29,146 nt of DNA from Candidatus Kerfeldbacteria bacterium (GTDB lineage: Bacteria > Patescibacteriota > Patescibacteriia > SBBC01 > JACPUP01), in contig JACPUP010000051.1 of assembly GCA_016192205.1 (NCBI GenBank), positions 1 to 29,146 on the forward strand. The letters are read 5' to 3'. Positions 13,470-21,635 of the stretch are shown piece after piece; within the stretch, counting starts at the first letter, position 1, and each line of letters begins with the position of its first letter. A program made the translations under genes and the position numbers. A model generated the notes under the pieces. That model saw only the letters and a program-made list of their open reading frames with translations, had not been told where the DNA came from and did not search any database.

Positions 13470-13976
13470 TTATTTCCAGAGCGAATTGAGTTTGATCGTG
13501 GCGGTGACCGTTCCCTGGGCTGGGGCCAGGGGCTCGAGCGTGAAGCTCTGGATGATGAAGAGTGATCGGAACGACTCGAGCGCTCCGCTGAACTGGAGGA
13601 TCTGTTCGTACGGACCCGTGACGGTTAGGTGGAGCGGAACGAGGGTCGGTGTCCCCGGCTGTGGTTCAGCCAAGAATTGGAGCGCGACGTGGACGCCAAA
13701 GTCTTGCGCGCGGGTTTCGAGCGTATCGAAGAACGCGACATCCTCATCCGCATTGATGAAGTATGGTTCGAGGAGATTGGCGGTGCGCGTCAGGGCGGCA
13801 TACTGCCCCTGGTCGTCGGCCGGAGCACGTTGTCGTTGGCGCTCGCGGGTGTAGGATGCGAACCCGATGGCATCCCTCGTCTCAATGGCGCTCTCCCACC
13901 CGGGGATGAGGAGGAAGACAACCACCCCAGCGTAGGCGAGCAACAGACCGAGGATAAGGAAGAGTGACCGTCTCAT
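13470..13976 (-). CDS. pilO: Type IV pilus inner-membrane protein PilO
   Basis: This 168-residue protein has one N-terminal membrane helix (about 5-25, LFLILGLLLAYAGVVVFLLIP). A coiled region follows, then a ferredoxin-like periplasmic domain with LEPYFINADEDVAFFDTLETRAQDFGV and VPLHLTVTGPYEQILQFSGALESF. The latter is the characteristic PilO pattern in which a small domain aligns subunits. PilO pairs with PilN to link the cytoplasmic PilM ring to the pilus. The gene overlaps pilN by 4 bp and is followed after 2 bases by the small PilP-like gene. Sequence similarity in this family is low, so the assignment leans on gene order, length and topology. Confidence 0.85.
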   Translation of the reverse strand: MRRSLFLILGLLLAYAGVVVFLLIPGWESAIETRDAIGFASYTRERQRQRAPADDQGQYAALTRTANLLEPYFINADEDVAFFDTLETRAQDFGVHVALQFLAEPQPGTPTLVPLHLTVTGPYEQILQFSGALESFRSLFIIQSFTLEPLAPAQGTVTATIKLNSLWK

Positions 13977-14503
13977 GGCGTTAGGGTTGCGGTGATGGTG
14001 AAATCGATGTCGGTCGGTGCCGCGAGGCTTGAGATGGGCGCCTGGACAGACTCAATCGTGGACAGGGACGTTAAGTTGTCGCGGAAGGCGAGGAAGCGGC
14101 CTCGATCCGCTGCGACGCCGGAAAACGTCACGCGCTGGAGTTCAGGCTGGTAGTCGAATTTCGAAAGGGTGACGCCGGCGGGTACGGTGCTGAGCAATAC
14201 CGTGATGGTGCGCGCGTGCGACGTGGCAGTCGGACGCAATTGGTTGAGGAGCTGATACTCACGCGTGTTCTGTTCATTGAGTTGCGTAATTGGATACTGC
14301 GTTGACGCCGGCGTGGTGATCAGAAGTTCCGTCTCGATCGTCTGGAGCTGTTGCGATAGGATCATGTTCGTTCCCCAGAAGATGGCTGTGGCGAGCGCAA
14401 TACTCGCGCCGGTGAGGACCACGCTGCGGCGGACGAGACGATTCCGCTCGAGGAGGAGGATGCGTTGTTTGTACTCCGGTGGGAGAATGGTGAGCTGATT
14501 CAT
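13973..14503 (-). CDS. pilN: Type IV pilus assembly protein PilN
   Basis: The 176-residue protein begins MNQLTILPPEYKQR, a variant of the INLLPxE(Y/L) motif by which the PilN cytoplasmic tail inserts into PilM. A single membrane helix follows at about 28-50 (SVVLTGASIALATAIFWGTNMIL), then a coiled segment and a small periplasmic domain ending in ITATLTP. PilN forms heterodimers with PilO in the inner membrane. It overlaps pilM and pilO by 4 bp each, supporting co-translation of the M-N-O subcomplex. The short periplasmic domain (about 125 residues) is at the small end for the family. Confidence 0.9.
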   Translation of the reverse strand: MNQLTILPPEYKQRILLLERNRLVRRSVVLTGASIALATAIFWGTNMILSQQLQTIETELLITTPASTQYPITQLNEQNTREYQLLNQLRPTATSHARTITVLLSTVPAGVTLSKFDYQPELQRVTFSGVAADRGRFLAFRDNLTSLSTIESVQAPISSLAAPTDIDFTITATLTP

Positions 14504-15528
14504 ACGTGGTGGAGGGCCAAGCCGATGGCCGTGGTGTACGAGGGCAGCCGGCTGGGAAGGAGCTTGACGTGACGGCCAAGGCGCACCGGCGGTCGGCGAA
14601 CGGTCACGGTGCGGCTGAGGAGTTGGGCGAGCGTCGCATCGATGCCGGTGAGCTGGGCGCCACCCCCGCAGAGGAGAATGGATTGGATAGGAGCGGCGGT
14701 GGGGAAGTGGGATTCGGCAAAATGGAGCACCTCGCTCACGTGGAAACTGAGCTGTTCGACAGCATCGCGGAGCGCCCGGACAGCATTTGATCGGCGGGGG
14801 CTGGCAACGTTCGTGGAGAATTTTTGCTGTTCGGCGTCCTCAAACGATACTTTGAGCGATTGGGCGAGTCGCTGGGTGAAGTTCGTGCCGGAAAACGGGA
14901 GGCTCGAGGAAAAGAGGACGGACGGTGGTGTAACGCCAACCACGGTCGTACGGGAGCCGCCGATGTCGACAATGAGGGTTGACTGTGTGGGCGGGAGGTC
15001 GACGAACAGCGCGCGCGCCAGCGCCAACGATTCCATTTCCAGCGCAACGACAGTCACGCCTGCCTGCTCGAGGGTCTTGAGGTATTGGTCGACGAGTGTG
15101 CGCGGGCTCGCGCCGACGAGGATGGCGCCGCGAGGTGCACCAGGCCCTTGGACGCGCTGCCAGTCGAGGTAAATCTCATCGAGGCCGAAGGGGATGTGCT
15201 GGGGGAGCTGGGCCAGGATCGCTCGTTCGAGTTTCCCGTCGGGAACGTTTGGCAGGTCCAGGAGCTTGACGAACGAACGACGGTCGGGGAGTGAGGCGAC
15301 CACGAGCTTCCGTTTGATCGGTGCCGGTTGTGATTCTCTCAAGAGCGTTCGAATCCGACGGCTGACCTCATCCGCGCGGCGAATCTCACCTTCTTCGATG
15401 AGCCCGCGGGGCAGCAGCAGCTCTTGGTATGCCGTGAGCGTCGGTACGGGCCGGGTTGGGGAGAGTGCCACCGCGCGCAGGACGAGGTCCGAGAGGTCGA
15501 GTCCGATCAGGCCTTTGGCAAAATCCAT
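14500..15528 (-). CDS. pilM: Type IV pilus assembly protein PilM (actin-like)
   Basis: PilM is a cytoplasmic actin/FtsA-like ATPase-fold protein that recruits PilN and signals to the PilB/PilC motor. The 342-residue protein has the phosphate-1 motif GLIGLDLSDLVLRAVAL (6-22), a 1C/SHS2-like region with LPDRRSFVKLLDLP, the phosphate-2 motif LIVDIGGSRTTV, and the adenosine motif SILLCGGGAQLTGI. All are typical of the family. I chose the ATG at 15528, two bases after the pilC stop; a TTG two codons upstream overlaps that stop. No clear ribosome binding site is seen, so coupling to pilC is likely. The stop overlaps pilN. Confidence 0.93.
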   Translation of the reverse strand: MDFAKGLIGLDLSDLVLRAVALSPTRPVPTLTAYQELLLPRGLIEEGEIRRADEVSRRIRTLLRESQPAPIKRKLVVASLPDRRSFVKLLDLPNVPDGKLERAILAQLPQHIPFGLDEIYLDWQRVQGPGAPRGAILVGASPRTLVDQYLKTLEQAGVTVVALEMESLALARALFVDLPPTQSTLIVDIGGSRTTVVGVTPPSVLFSSSLPFSGTNFTQRLAQSLKVSFEDAEQQKFSTNVASPRRSNAVRALRDAVEQLSFHVSEVLHFAESHFPTAAPIQSILLCGGGAQLTGIDATLAQLLSRTVTVRRPPVRLGRHVKLLPSRLPSYTTAIGLALHHV

Positions 15529-15530
15529 AC

Positions 15531-16718
15531 TCAACTGATTTGCGAGCCGAGTGAGTAGATGGGGAGGATGATGGCCACGGCGATGGCTGCCACGCCCAGT
15601 CCGAGGAGCAGAATGATAATCGGTTCGATGATCGTGGAGAGATTCGCCATGGTTTGATCGACCTCTTCCTCGTAGAACGCCGCCACCTCACCCGCGACGT
15701 TCTCCAGCGTTCCAGATTCCTCACCGATGGAAATCATCTGGGTCAATATCTCGGGAAAGAGGTCAGGGTGGCGCTCGAGCGACCGCACGACCGTGACCCC
15801 CGTCTTCAACTGCTCGGCCGCGTCAAAGGTGGCATCGCGGTAGTGAACATTGCTCATGGTTCGGCCGATGATGCGAAACGCGTCAACGATGGGGATGTCC
15901 GTGGCGAGCAACGAACTCAAACTGCGGGAGAAATTTGCGATGTTCAGTTTGTGGACCATCGGACCGAAGATGGGGAGTTTGAGTGCAAGCCGGTGGAAGG
16001 AACGCTTCCCGGCGGGTGTTCGGTTCACCGCCACCAAGAGCATGACGAGGGTGATGAGCACGACCACCGTGACAATCCACTGGTGCAGGAGGAAGCTGCT
16101 GGCGCCGATGAGGATTCGCGTTGGCAACGGTAGGGTACCGCCACTTTCCTCAAAAACCTCCGTAATCTTCGGGAGGACGAAGACGAGCATGACGATGGAG
16201 ACACCAACCATGCCGATGAGGACGATGATCGGGTAGATGAGCGCGTTCCGAACGCGTCCTATGAGGGTGTGGCGTTTCTTGAGTTGGTTCGCGAGCCGGG
16301 TGAATGATTCGTCGAGTTTTCCTGACGCCTCCCCGGCGGCCACCATCTGGATGTACATTTCTGGGAAAATGTGAGGAAAGCGCGCCAGGGACTTTGATAA
16401 AGGCAGCCCGCTTTCGACGGCGAGCCGAATGGCGTCGATAACTCTCCGAAAATACGGATGGGTGACTTGCACTGCGAGCGTGCGGAGCGCGCGGCTCAAC
16501 GGCAGTCCCGCATGAATCATCACGCGGAGGTTCTGCGTGAAGAAAATTTTCAGTACCTCTGGAACGGGATTGAGCCGGTCGCGGAGGCGGGGGGCCGGGA
16601 TGTCGTTCGCGCGGGACGTCGTGGTCGCTGCCGCTGACATGAGTGACGCGTTCGCCGGTGGTTCGTCGGACGGGAGATCCGATGCTTCAGCCGGGAGAAT
16701 GGAGGGAGGACGCGGCAT
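15531..16718 (-). CDS. pilC: Type IV pilus platform protein PilC (GspF family)
   Basis: PilC is the inner-membrane platform that couples the PilB motor to pilin assembly. The 395-residue protein has a Ser/Ala/Pro-rich N-terminal stretch (1-45), then two tandem GspF domains. The first (about 58-180) contains LRVMIHAGLPLSRALRTL and MVAAGEASGKLDE. The second (about 260-385) contains ANFSRSLSSLLATDIPIVDAFRI and MISIGEESGTLENV. Membrane helices lie at about 172-196, 215-235 and 365-390. The ATG at 16718 has a strong ribosome binding site, AAGGAG, five bases upstream, and is two bases after the pilB stop. A GTG two codons upstream is less likely. Confidence 0.95.
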   Translation of the reverse strand: MPRPPSILPAEASDLPSDEPPANASLMSAAATTTSRANDIPAPRLRDRLNPVPEVLKIFFTQNLRVMIHAGLPLSRALRTLAVQVTHPYFRRVIDAIRLAVESGLPLSKSLARFPHIFPEMYIQMVAAGEASGKLDESFTRLANQLKKRHTLIGRVRNALIYPIIVLIGMVGVSIVMLVFVLPKITEVFEESGGTLPLPTRILIGASSFLLHQWIVTVVVLITLVMLLVAVNRTPAGKRSFHRLALKLPIFGPMVHKLNIANFSRSLSSLLATDIPIVDAFRIIGRTMSNVHYRDATFDAAEQLKTGVTVVRSLERHPDLFPEILTQMISIGEESGTLENVAGEVAAFYEEEVDQTMANLSTIIEPIIILLLGLGVAAIAVAIILPIYSLGSQIS

Positions 16719-16720
16719 GA

Positions 16721-18442
16721 TCACTCCTTCGTGACACGGAGGACTTCCTCGATCGCGGTGACGCCTGCCTTCGCTTTCAGGAACCCGTCTTGGAGCATGG
16801 TCAACATGCCCTGGGCCTTGGCGGCCTGGCTGATGATGTCCGACGTGGCGCGCTCGAGGACGAGTTTCGCGATGGCGGGCGTGAAGTCGAGCACTTCGTA
16901 GATACCGATCCGGCCGCGGTAGCCCTCTTCATTACATTGAGGACATCCGCGGCCGCGGAAAAACAGGAGCTCATCGGCACCCTGCTTCTCCGTGGCCGCA
17001 CCTCCCGCGACCAATCCTTTGAGGACCGAGGAAAAATCGACTTGTTTCTCGAGGTCGGCAATTTGTTTCTTGGTCAACGTGTAACTCTCGATACAGTGCG
17101 TACAAATTTTGCGGACGAGCCGCTGGGCCATGACCACGTTCGTCGTTGACGAGACGAGGAACGTCGGGACACCCATTTCCGTCAAACGCGGGAGGGCAGT
17201 CACCGCATCGTTCGTGTGCAAGGTCGAGAGGACCAGGTGGCCAGTCAGGGCCGCGTGCGTTGCGATCTCCGCTGTTTCAGGGTCGCGAATTTCTCCGACC
17301 ATGATAATATTGGGGTCTTGGCGCAGGAGCGTGCGGAGTCCGTTGGCGAAGGTCAGCCCGATGCGCGGGTTGACCTGCGTCTGATTCACGCGGGGTATGC
17401 GGTACTCCACCGGATCCTCGATGGTCGAGATGTTCACTTTTGGCGTGTTGAGGACGCTCAAGATGGTGTAGAGGGTCGTGGTTTTTCCCGAACCCGTTGG
17501 TCCGGTCACGTAGGTGATGCCGTGTGGCTTCTTGATGGCGATTTTGACCAACTCCAGTGGACGAGGCTGGAGACCGATTTGTTCCAGGGTCAGCACGCGC
17601 GCTGTTTCGTTGAGCAAACGGAGGACGACTTTCTCGCCGTCGACGACTGGCAGGATGGAAACGCGGAACGCGACGCGCTGGTCACCGCTCTCAATTTTGA
17701 AACGGCCGTCCTGCGGCAATCGATGCTCGTCGATTTTCAACGACGACAGAATCTTGATACGCGCAACGAGACCCGGCTGCACGTGCTTGGGAAGTGTCAT
17801 CACATCGCGGAGGACGCCGTCCACGCGGTAGCGGACGAGGGTTTCCTTCTCCGTCGGCTCGATATGGATGTCCGAGGCCCCTTCGAAGACTGCGTACTCG
17901 AGGAGGGTGTCGACCACCCGAACGATGGGGATGTCCTCGGCGAGCTGTTTGAGCGCTTCCGGGCGGTCCGAGGGCGCCTGCTCTTGGGAAATGGCTTTGA
18001 ACTCGGCCTTGAGCCCGTGGTGGTACTGCTTGAGCGCCTCGCTGATGGAGGACGGTGTCGTCAGGTGGAGTTCAATCGGCAGGCCGATCTTCTTCTCGAG
18101 GAACTCAACCGTCTGCAAATCGTCCGGGTCGACCGTGGCGACCTTGACGTTCCGATCGGTCCGGGCAAACGCGACAATCCGATGGAACTGGACCATCGGT
18201 TCGGGAATGAGCGCGAGAATGTCTCGGCGGATTGTTGTATCGTGGAGGTCGGTGAACGGCAGCTTGAGCGATTCAGCAATCGCTTCGAACAACGGGCGCT
18301 CCCCAACGAGGTTCTGTGCCAAAATCACATCGATGGCATTCTCCCGTTTCTCGGTCGCCTCGCGCAGGACTTTCTCAAGCTTCTTCTTCTCGATGAGTTT
18401 TGAGTTTTCGAGAAGCGCTTTGACTTGGTTTTGGGAAATCAT
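16721..18442 (-). CDS. pilB: Type IV pilus assembly ATPase PilB (GspE family)
   Basis: PilB is the cytoplasmic hexameric ATPase that powers pilus extension. The 573-residue protein has an N-terminal MshEN/GspE-N domain (about 1-140), which may bind cyclic-di-GMP in some homologues. The motor domain follows with GASDIHIEPTEKE (188-200), the Walker A GPTGSGKT (314-321), Asp box TIEDPVEYR (340-348), Walker B region GEIRDPET (383-390), and the His box TGHLVLSTLHTND (400-412). A zinc tetracysteine pair, CTHC (447-450) and CPQC near 505, is present. The frame runs on to 18559, but the ATG at 18442 is preceded by a good promoter and starts the expected N-terminal sequence. No pilT is in the window, so retraction would need a gene elsewhere. 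Confidence 0.96.
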   Translation of the reverse strand: MISQNQVKALLENSKLIEKKKLEKVLREATEKRENAIDVILAQNLVGERPLFEAIAESLKLPFTDLHDTTIRRDILALIPEPMVQFHRIVAFARTDRNVKVATVDPDDLQTVEFLEKKIGLPIELHLTTPSSISEALKQYHHGLKAEFKAISQEQAPSDRPEALKQLAEDIPIVRVVDTLLEYAVFEGASDIHIEPTEKETLVRYRVDGVLRDVMTLPKHVQPGLVARIKILSSLKIDEHRLPQDGRFKIESGDQRVAFRVSILPVVDGEKVVLRLLNETARVLTLEQIGLQPRPLELVKIAIKKPHGITYVTGPTGSGKTTTLYTILSVLNTPKVNISTIEDPVEYRIPRVNQTQVNPRIGLTFANGLRTLLRQDPNIIMVGEIRDPETAEIATHAALTGHLVLSTLHTNDAVTALPRLTEMGVPTFLVSSTTNVVMAQRLVRKICTHCIESYTLTKKQIADLEKQVDFSSVLKGLVAGGAATEKQGADELLFFRGRGCPQCNEEGYRGRIGIYEVLDFTPAIAKLVLERATSDIISQAAKAQGMLTMLQDGFLKAKAGVTAIEEVLRVTKE

Positions 18443-18467
18443 GGTTTCTGTCGATTGCGCTACAGCG

Positions 18468-18496
18468 ATTATACCACTTTTCGCGATGGTGTTCAA
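18468..18496 (-). promoter_or_regulatory. Promoter of the pilB-pilC-pilM-pilN-pilO operon
   Basis: Reading leftward, TTGAAC (18496-18491) and a perfect TATAAT (18473-18468) are separated by 17 bases, with an upstream TGG forming an extended -10. The leader would be about 18 bases and has no clear Shine-Dalgarno site. The -35 box overlaps the stop codon of the glycosyltransferase gene. Confidence 0.75.
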
Positions 18497-20319
18497 TCCA
18501 AACGAAACAGGATGATGGATGCGCCAGCCCGGCCTACCACCTGCGCCTGTGCGAGCCACTGGTACGATTCGGGCACAGCGATGAGATTCCCAATGCTGAC
18601 TGCCACCAGCCCTGACGTCGGCGGCCGCTCACGATCAATCTTCTGTGCTCTCACGCCGTACCGGTCAGGGCGCGCTGTCCCCGCGTAGTCGAGCGCGAGG
18701 TCGCGAATGGCGTGCTCGGAGAGGAAAGTGCGGAGCCGTAACAGGTCCTGTCCCCAATCAAGATTGGAATCGGAGAGGTAGCGGTGACCGTTGGCAGTGC
18801 CCCCTGTCCATTCGGAGAAGTATGCGATTTCTGTCGGGTGGGCACTCAACGTTGAGAGGGGAACGGAGAGGAGTATGAGGATCATACCAATGCGGAGCAA
18901 ACGCGTTCGAAGGGCTGGAAGCGACCAGATACTTCCGATGGCGATGGCGAGGAATGGGTAGATGGGCAGGAGGTGGCGGACGCCGAGGTTCAGGCGAGAC
19001 GTAAAGGTGAGCGCAACGTACAGTCCAGCGGGAATGATGAGAAACCAATACGCAGCCGGGAACCGCTTCCGCCTGGCACCATACGTCATCACAACGGTGG
19101 TGAGAGTCACTACGAGTAAGAGTATAATCGGAAGCGGCGTTTTCACCAACCAGGTTGCCGGGAAGTACCAGGGGAATCCATGGTCCGAGAGTTGGCCGAA
19201 TGCGAACGTATAGGAACCCCAATAGCTGCGGCTGACCACTGCCGAGATGCCGCGCACGTACCAATACCCTGGCACGGGCACGGTTTTGACCCACTCAATT
19301 GCCGCGCGCAGCGGGTCGCCGTCGTTCGTGTGCCGGATGAGCCAACGCGCCACCGCGGGTTGCTGTTCGACCCTACCGGCGTTGATGATATCCTGGCGCT
19401 GGCGAAGCACCTGGTCGACGCGCGGATCGTCCCCGATCCGTTGAAGGTGAAAACCGTAGGAAGCGACAATACCGAGCAGGCTGGCCACGAGGACAGTGGC
19501 CATGGTCCGACGCACCGACCAGGCGAGGATGTATTTTCGTCGTGCCAGCACGAGGAGGAGCGGGAGAACGAAGAGAAGGTAGAGGGCGGAGAATTTTGTC
19601 AGGAGCGCTGCCACGACGGCGATGGCCAGCGTGGCGAGTGTCCGGGGGCTTGGCGCGTGGACGAAACGATAGAGTTGGGTTATAGTGACGACGATCATGA
19701 GCGTCACCGGCAGGTCGGTCGTGATGTACCGCGCGTGTGCAATCACGTTCGGGTCAAATGCGGTTAAGCCGGCGGCAATGAGCCCACACCCCGCCGAGAA
19801 GAGTCGCTTGCCAAGCCAAAACACGGTCAGGACGAGGGCTGCGCCTGCCAGCGCGGTCGCGAGCCGTCCGAGCAGCAGGAGTCGCATGGTTGGCACCCGG
19901 TTCTCGTGCATGAACCGGTCAGCAAAGGTCCACTCGTCATGGGCCGCCCAGGAAGGGTCGTCGGTTGGCACCGTCGGGTGCAGTGCGAGTACCGGGAGAG
20001 CCGCAACCAGTTTCCAGAGGACCGGATGCTCGGGGTTGAGGCGAAAGTCTCCGGTCCGCCAGTAGCTCACTCCCGCGGCGAGATGGACCCCCTCATCAAC
20101 CGTTTGCGAATCACCCACCATCCCATGGACGACGAGCCACAGGTGCACTATCGCGAGCAGGATCGCTACGAGCACCGGCAACCCCACGCTCCGGCGCGGC
20201 TGCTCCTGCGTCGGGTTTCGAGGTCGCGCTGGCTGGCGTTGAGTGCGCTGCTGGCCCTGGCGGTCAGCGCTGGCAGCGTGGTTGTATTCGCGTTCGCGTT
20301 CCGAGGCCTCGACCACCAT
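18493..20319 (-). CDS. GT-C (family 39-like) membrane glycosyltransferase
   Basis: This polytopic protein (608 residues from this start) resembles the ArnT/PMT-type GT39 superfamily, which transfers sugars from a lipid carrier on the outer face of the membrane. TM1 is at about 46-66, followed by the acidic loop DSQTVDEGVHLAAGVSYW (70-87) with the catalytic-type Asp-Glu pair. NPEHPVLWKL and roughly ten further membrane helices follow. The C-terminal domain has GVRHLLPIYPF and YLSDSNLDWGQDL, both typical of this branch. The start is uncertain: ATG 20319 lies ten bases after an extended -10 box, while GTG 20187 or TTG 20181 would begin just before TM1. The first choice overlaps the divergent gene at 20125-20553. 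The glycan target is unknown; pilin or surface-protein glycosylation is possible. Confidence 0.85.
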   Translation of the reverse strand: MVVEASEREREYNHAASADRQGQQRTQRQPARPRNPTQEQPRRSVGLPVLVAILLAIVHLWLVVHGMVGDSQTVDEGVHLAAGVSYWRTGDFRLNPEHPVLWKLVAALPVLALHPTVPTDDPSWAAHDEWTFADRFMHENRVPTMRLLLLGRLATALAGAALVLTVFWLGKRLFSAGCGLIAAGLTAFDPNVIAHARYITTDLPVTLMIVVTITQLYRFVHAPSPRTLATLAIAVVAALLTKFSALYLLFVLPLLLVLARRKYILAWSVRRTMATVLVASLLGIVASYGFHLQRIGDDPRVDQVLRQRQDIINAGRVEQQPAVARWLIRHTNDGDPLRAAIEWVKTVPVPGYWYVRGISAVVSRSYWGSYTFAFGQLSDHGFPWYFPATWLVKTPLPIILLLVVTLTTVVMTYGARRKRFPAAYWFLIIPAGLYVALTFTSRLNLGVRHLLPIYPFLAIAIGSIWSLPALRTRLLRIGMILILLSVPLSTLSAHPTEIAYFSEWTGGTANGHRYLSDSNLDWGQDLLRLRTFLSEHAIRDLALDYAGTARPDRYGVRAQKIDRERPPTSGLVAVSIGNLIAVPESYQWLAQAQVVGRAGASIILFRLD

Positions 20320-20553
20320 ATCGTACTCCATTATACCACCCTGTTCGGGATTGATTGGTTGGGAAGCTGGGCCTGGGCACTGCTCCTCCCGGCTGGATTC
20401 ATGTCCATCGTCGCACTCAATGTGGTCCTGGTCGCGGCGGCGACCGACCAGCGGTTCATCCACCACGTGGTGGCGGCCACGAACGTCCTGCTCGTCGGTC
20501 TGCTGGTCGTTGCGTCAGTGCTCCTCGTGCAAGTGAATCGGACCTTCGCATGA
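20125..20553 (+). CDS. Small conserved-type membrane protein upstream of mraY
   Basis: The 142-residue frame has a hydrophilic N-terminus (1-36) and membrane helices at about 37-58 (WLALSALLALAVSAGSVVVFAF), 76-103 and 112-136. Between the first two helices is DHHIVLHYTTLFGIDWLGSW, resembling the HYNxxFGIDxxG motif I associate with small uncharacterised membrane proteins in Patescibacteria. This makes the C-terminal 100 residues convincing. The start is unsure: ATG 20125, GTG 20143 and TTG 20236 are possible, and the longer choices run antisense to the glycosyltransferase's first helix. The stop overlaps the mraY start (ATGA), so it is probably translated with mraY. No function is assigned. 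Confidence 0.7.
   Translation: MDDEPQVHYREQDRYEHRQPHAPARLLLRRVSRSRWLALSALLALAVSAGSVVVFAFAFRGLDHHIVLHYTTLFGIDWLGSWAWALLLPAGFMSIVALNVVLVAAATDQRFIHHVVAATNVLLVGLLVVASVLLVQVNRTFA
20330..20338 (-). promoter_or_regulatory. Extended -10 box upstream of the GT-C glycosyltransferase
   Basis: Reading leftward, TGG followed by perfect TATAAT lies ten bases before the ATG at 20319, predicting a nearly leaderless transcript. No good -35 is seen. The box lies inside codons for a conserved HYT motif of the opposite gene, so a chance occurrence is possible. Confidence 0.45.
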
Positions 20554-21599
20554 CCGAGGGCTTTGCCGTCTTCCGCGTTTTTTTCTTTCTCGCGATTGCG
20601 TTCGTGTTCGCCATGGCCTGGACGCCGCTGCTGACGCACATCCTCTACAAGTACCGCCTGGGGAAACAGACCCGCGACGAAGGCAAGACGCCGATTTTTT
20701 CCCTGCTCCACAAGAAGAAATCCGGCACGCCGACCATGGGTGGGGTGCTCGTCTGGGTGACGGCACTGGTCCTGACCGTTGGGTTCGCGCTCGTGGCTCG
20801 GGCGACGGAGAACGGCGTTCTCGATGATTTGAATTTTCTCTCCCGTTCGCAAACGCTCCTGCCGCTCGGCGCGCTCGTGGCCGCGGCCGTAGTCGGTCTC
20901 ATTGATGACGCCTTCTCGACCCGCGCGAGTCGCGACGGGGTTGGGCTTCGCGCTCGCCACCGTCTACTCATTTCTCTGGTGATTGCTCTTGCGGGCGCCT
21001 GGTGGTTCGTTGCGAAACTCGATTGGACGACGATCCACGTCCCGTTCGTCGGCGATTATGACATTGGGCTCTGGTACGTGCCAATCTTCGTCTTCATTCT
21101 CGTCGCCACCTCGCACTCGGTGAACATCACCGACGGGCTCGACGGCTTGTCCGGCGGCGTCCTCCTCGCCGCCTTTTCCTCTTTGGCAGCCATTGCGTTC
21201 TTCCAAGGGCGGTATGATCTTGCGACGTTCAATGGCGTCATCATCGGCGCACTCCTCGCCTTCGTCTGGTTCAATATTCCGCCGGCGCGGTTCTTTATGG
21301 GTGATACCGGCTCCATGGGTTTAGGGACGGCGCTCGGCGTCATCGCCATGCTGACGAATACGGCCCTGCTGCTGCCCATTATAGCGGGCGTGCTCGTGCT
21401 TGAGTCGGCCTCGGTCATCATCCAAGTGGTTGCCAAACGATTATGGCATCGAAAAGTCTTCTTGTCCGCGCCGCTCCACCACCATTTTGAGGCCAAGGGG
21501 TGGCCGGAGAGTAAAGTGGTCATGCGCGCCTGGCTCGTGGCCGGGGTGCTCGGCGTTATTGGATTAGTGGTTGAGTTACTCCAACGCGGGGTAGCGTAG
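20550..21599 (+). CDS. mraY: Phospho-N-acetylmuramoyl-pentapeptide-transferase
   Basis: MraY transfers phospho-MurNAc-pentapeptide from UDP to undecaprenyl phosphate, giving lipid I at the inner membrane. The 349-residue protein is polytopic (about ten helices). Family motifs are KKKSGTPTMGG (near 52-62), the DD motif LIDDAF, NITDGLDGLSGG with metal and catalytic Asp residues, FMGDTGSMGLG, and the cytoplasmic LHHHFEAKGW loop. The ATG at 20550 overlaps the upstream stop; a longer frame to 20355 is a shadow of the upstream gene. It precedes murD, which also has its own promoter, 36 bases after the mraY stop. Confidence 0.97.
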   Translation: MTEGFAVFRVFFFLAIAFVFAMAWTPLLTHILYKYRLGKQTRDEGKTPIFSLLHKKKSGTPTMGGVLVWVTALVLTVGFALVARATENGVLDDLNFLSRSQTLLPLGALVAAAVVGLIDDAFSTRASRDGVGLRARHRLLISLVIALAGAWWFVAKLDWTTIHVPFVGDYDIGLWYVPIFVFILVATSHSVNITDGLDGLSGGVLLAAFSSLAAIAFFQGRYDLATFNGVIIGALLAFVWFNIPPARFFMGDTGSMGLGTALGVIAMLTNTALLLPIIAGVLVLESASVIIQVVAKRLWHRKVFLSAPLHHHFEAKGWPESKVVMRAWLVAGVLGVIGLVVELLQRGVA

Positions 21600-21620
21600 C
21601 TCGCTCCCAGCGGTCAGGCT

Positions 21621-21629
21621 TGGTACAAT
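21621..21629 (+). promoter_or_regulatory. Extended -10 promoter for murD-ftsW-murG-murC-murB
   Basis: TGG followed by TACAAT (21624-21629) is an extended -10 element. The region at -35 (TCGCTC, 17 bases upstream) matches poorly. Only six bases separate the -10 from the ATG at 21636, so transcription would start at or beside the start codon, giving a leaderless mRNA. Confidence 0.6.
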
Positions 21630-21635
21630 GGTCGC

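Noticed and set aside
17216..18403. A 395-codon plus-strand frame opposite pilB
   Set aside because: PilB motifs on the minus strand are complete. The plus frame is charged low-information sequence typical of an antisense shadow.
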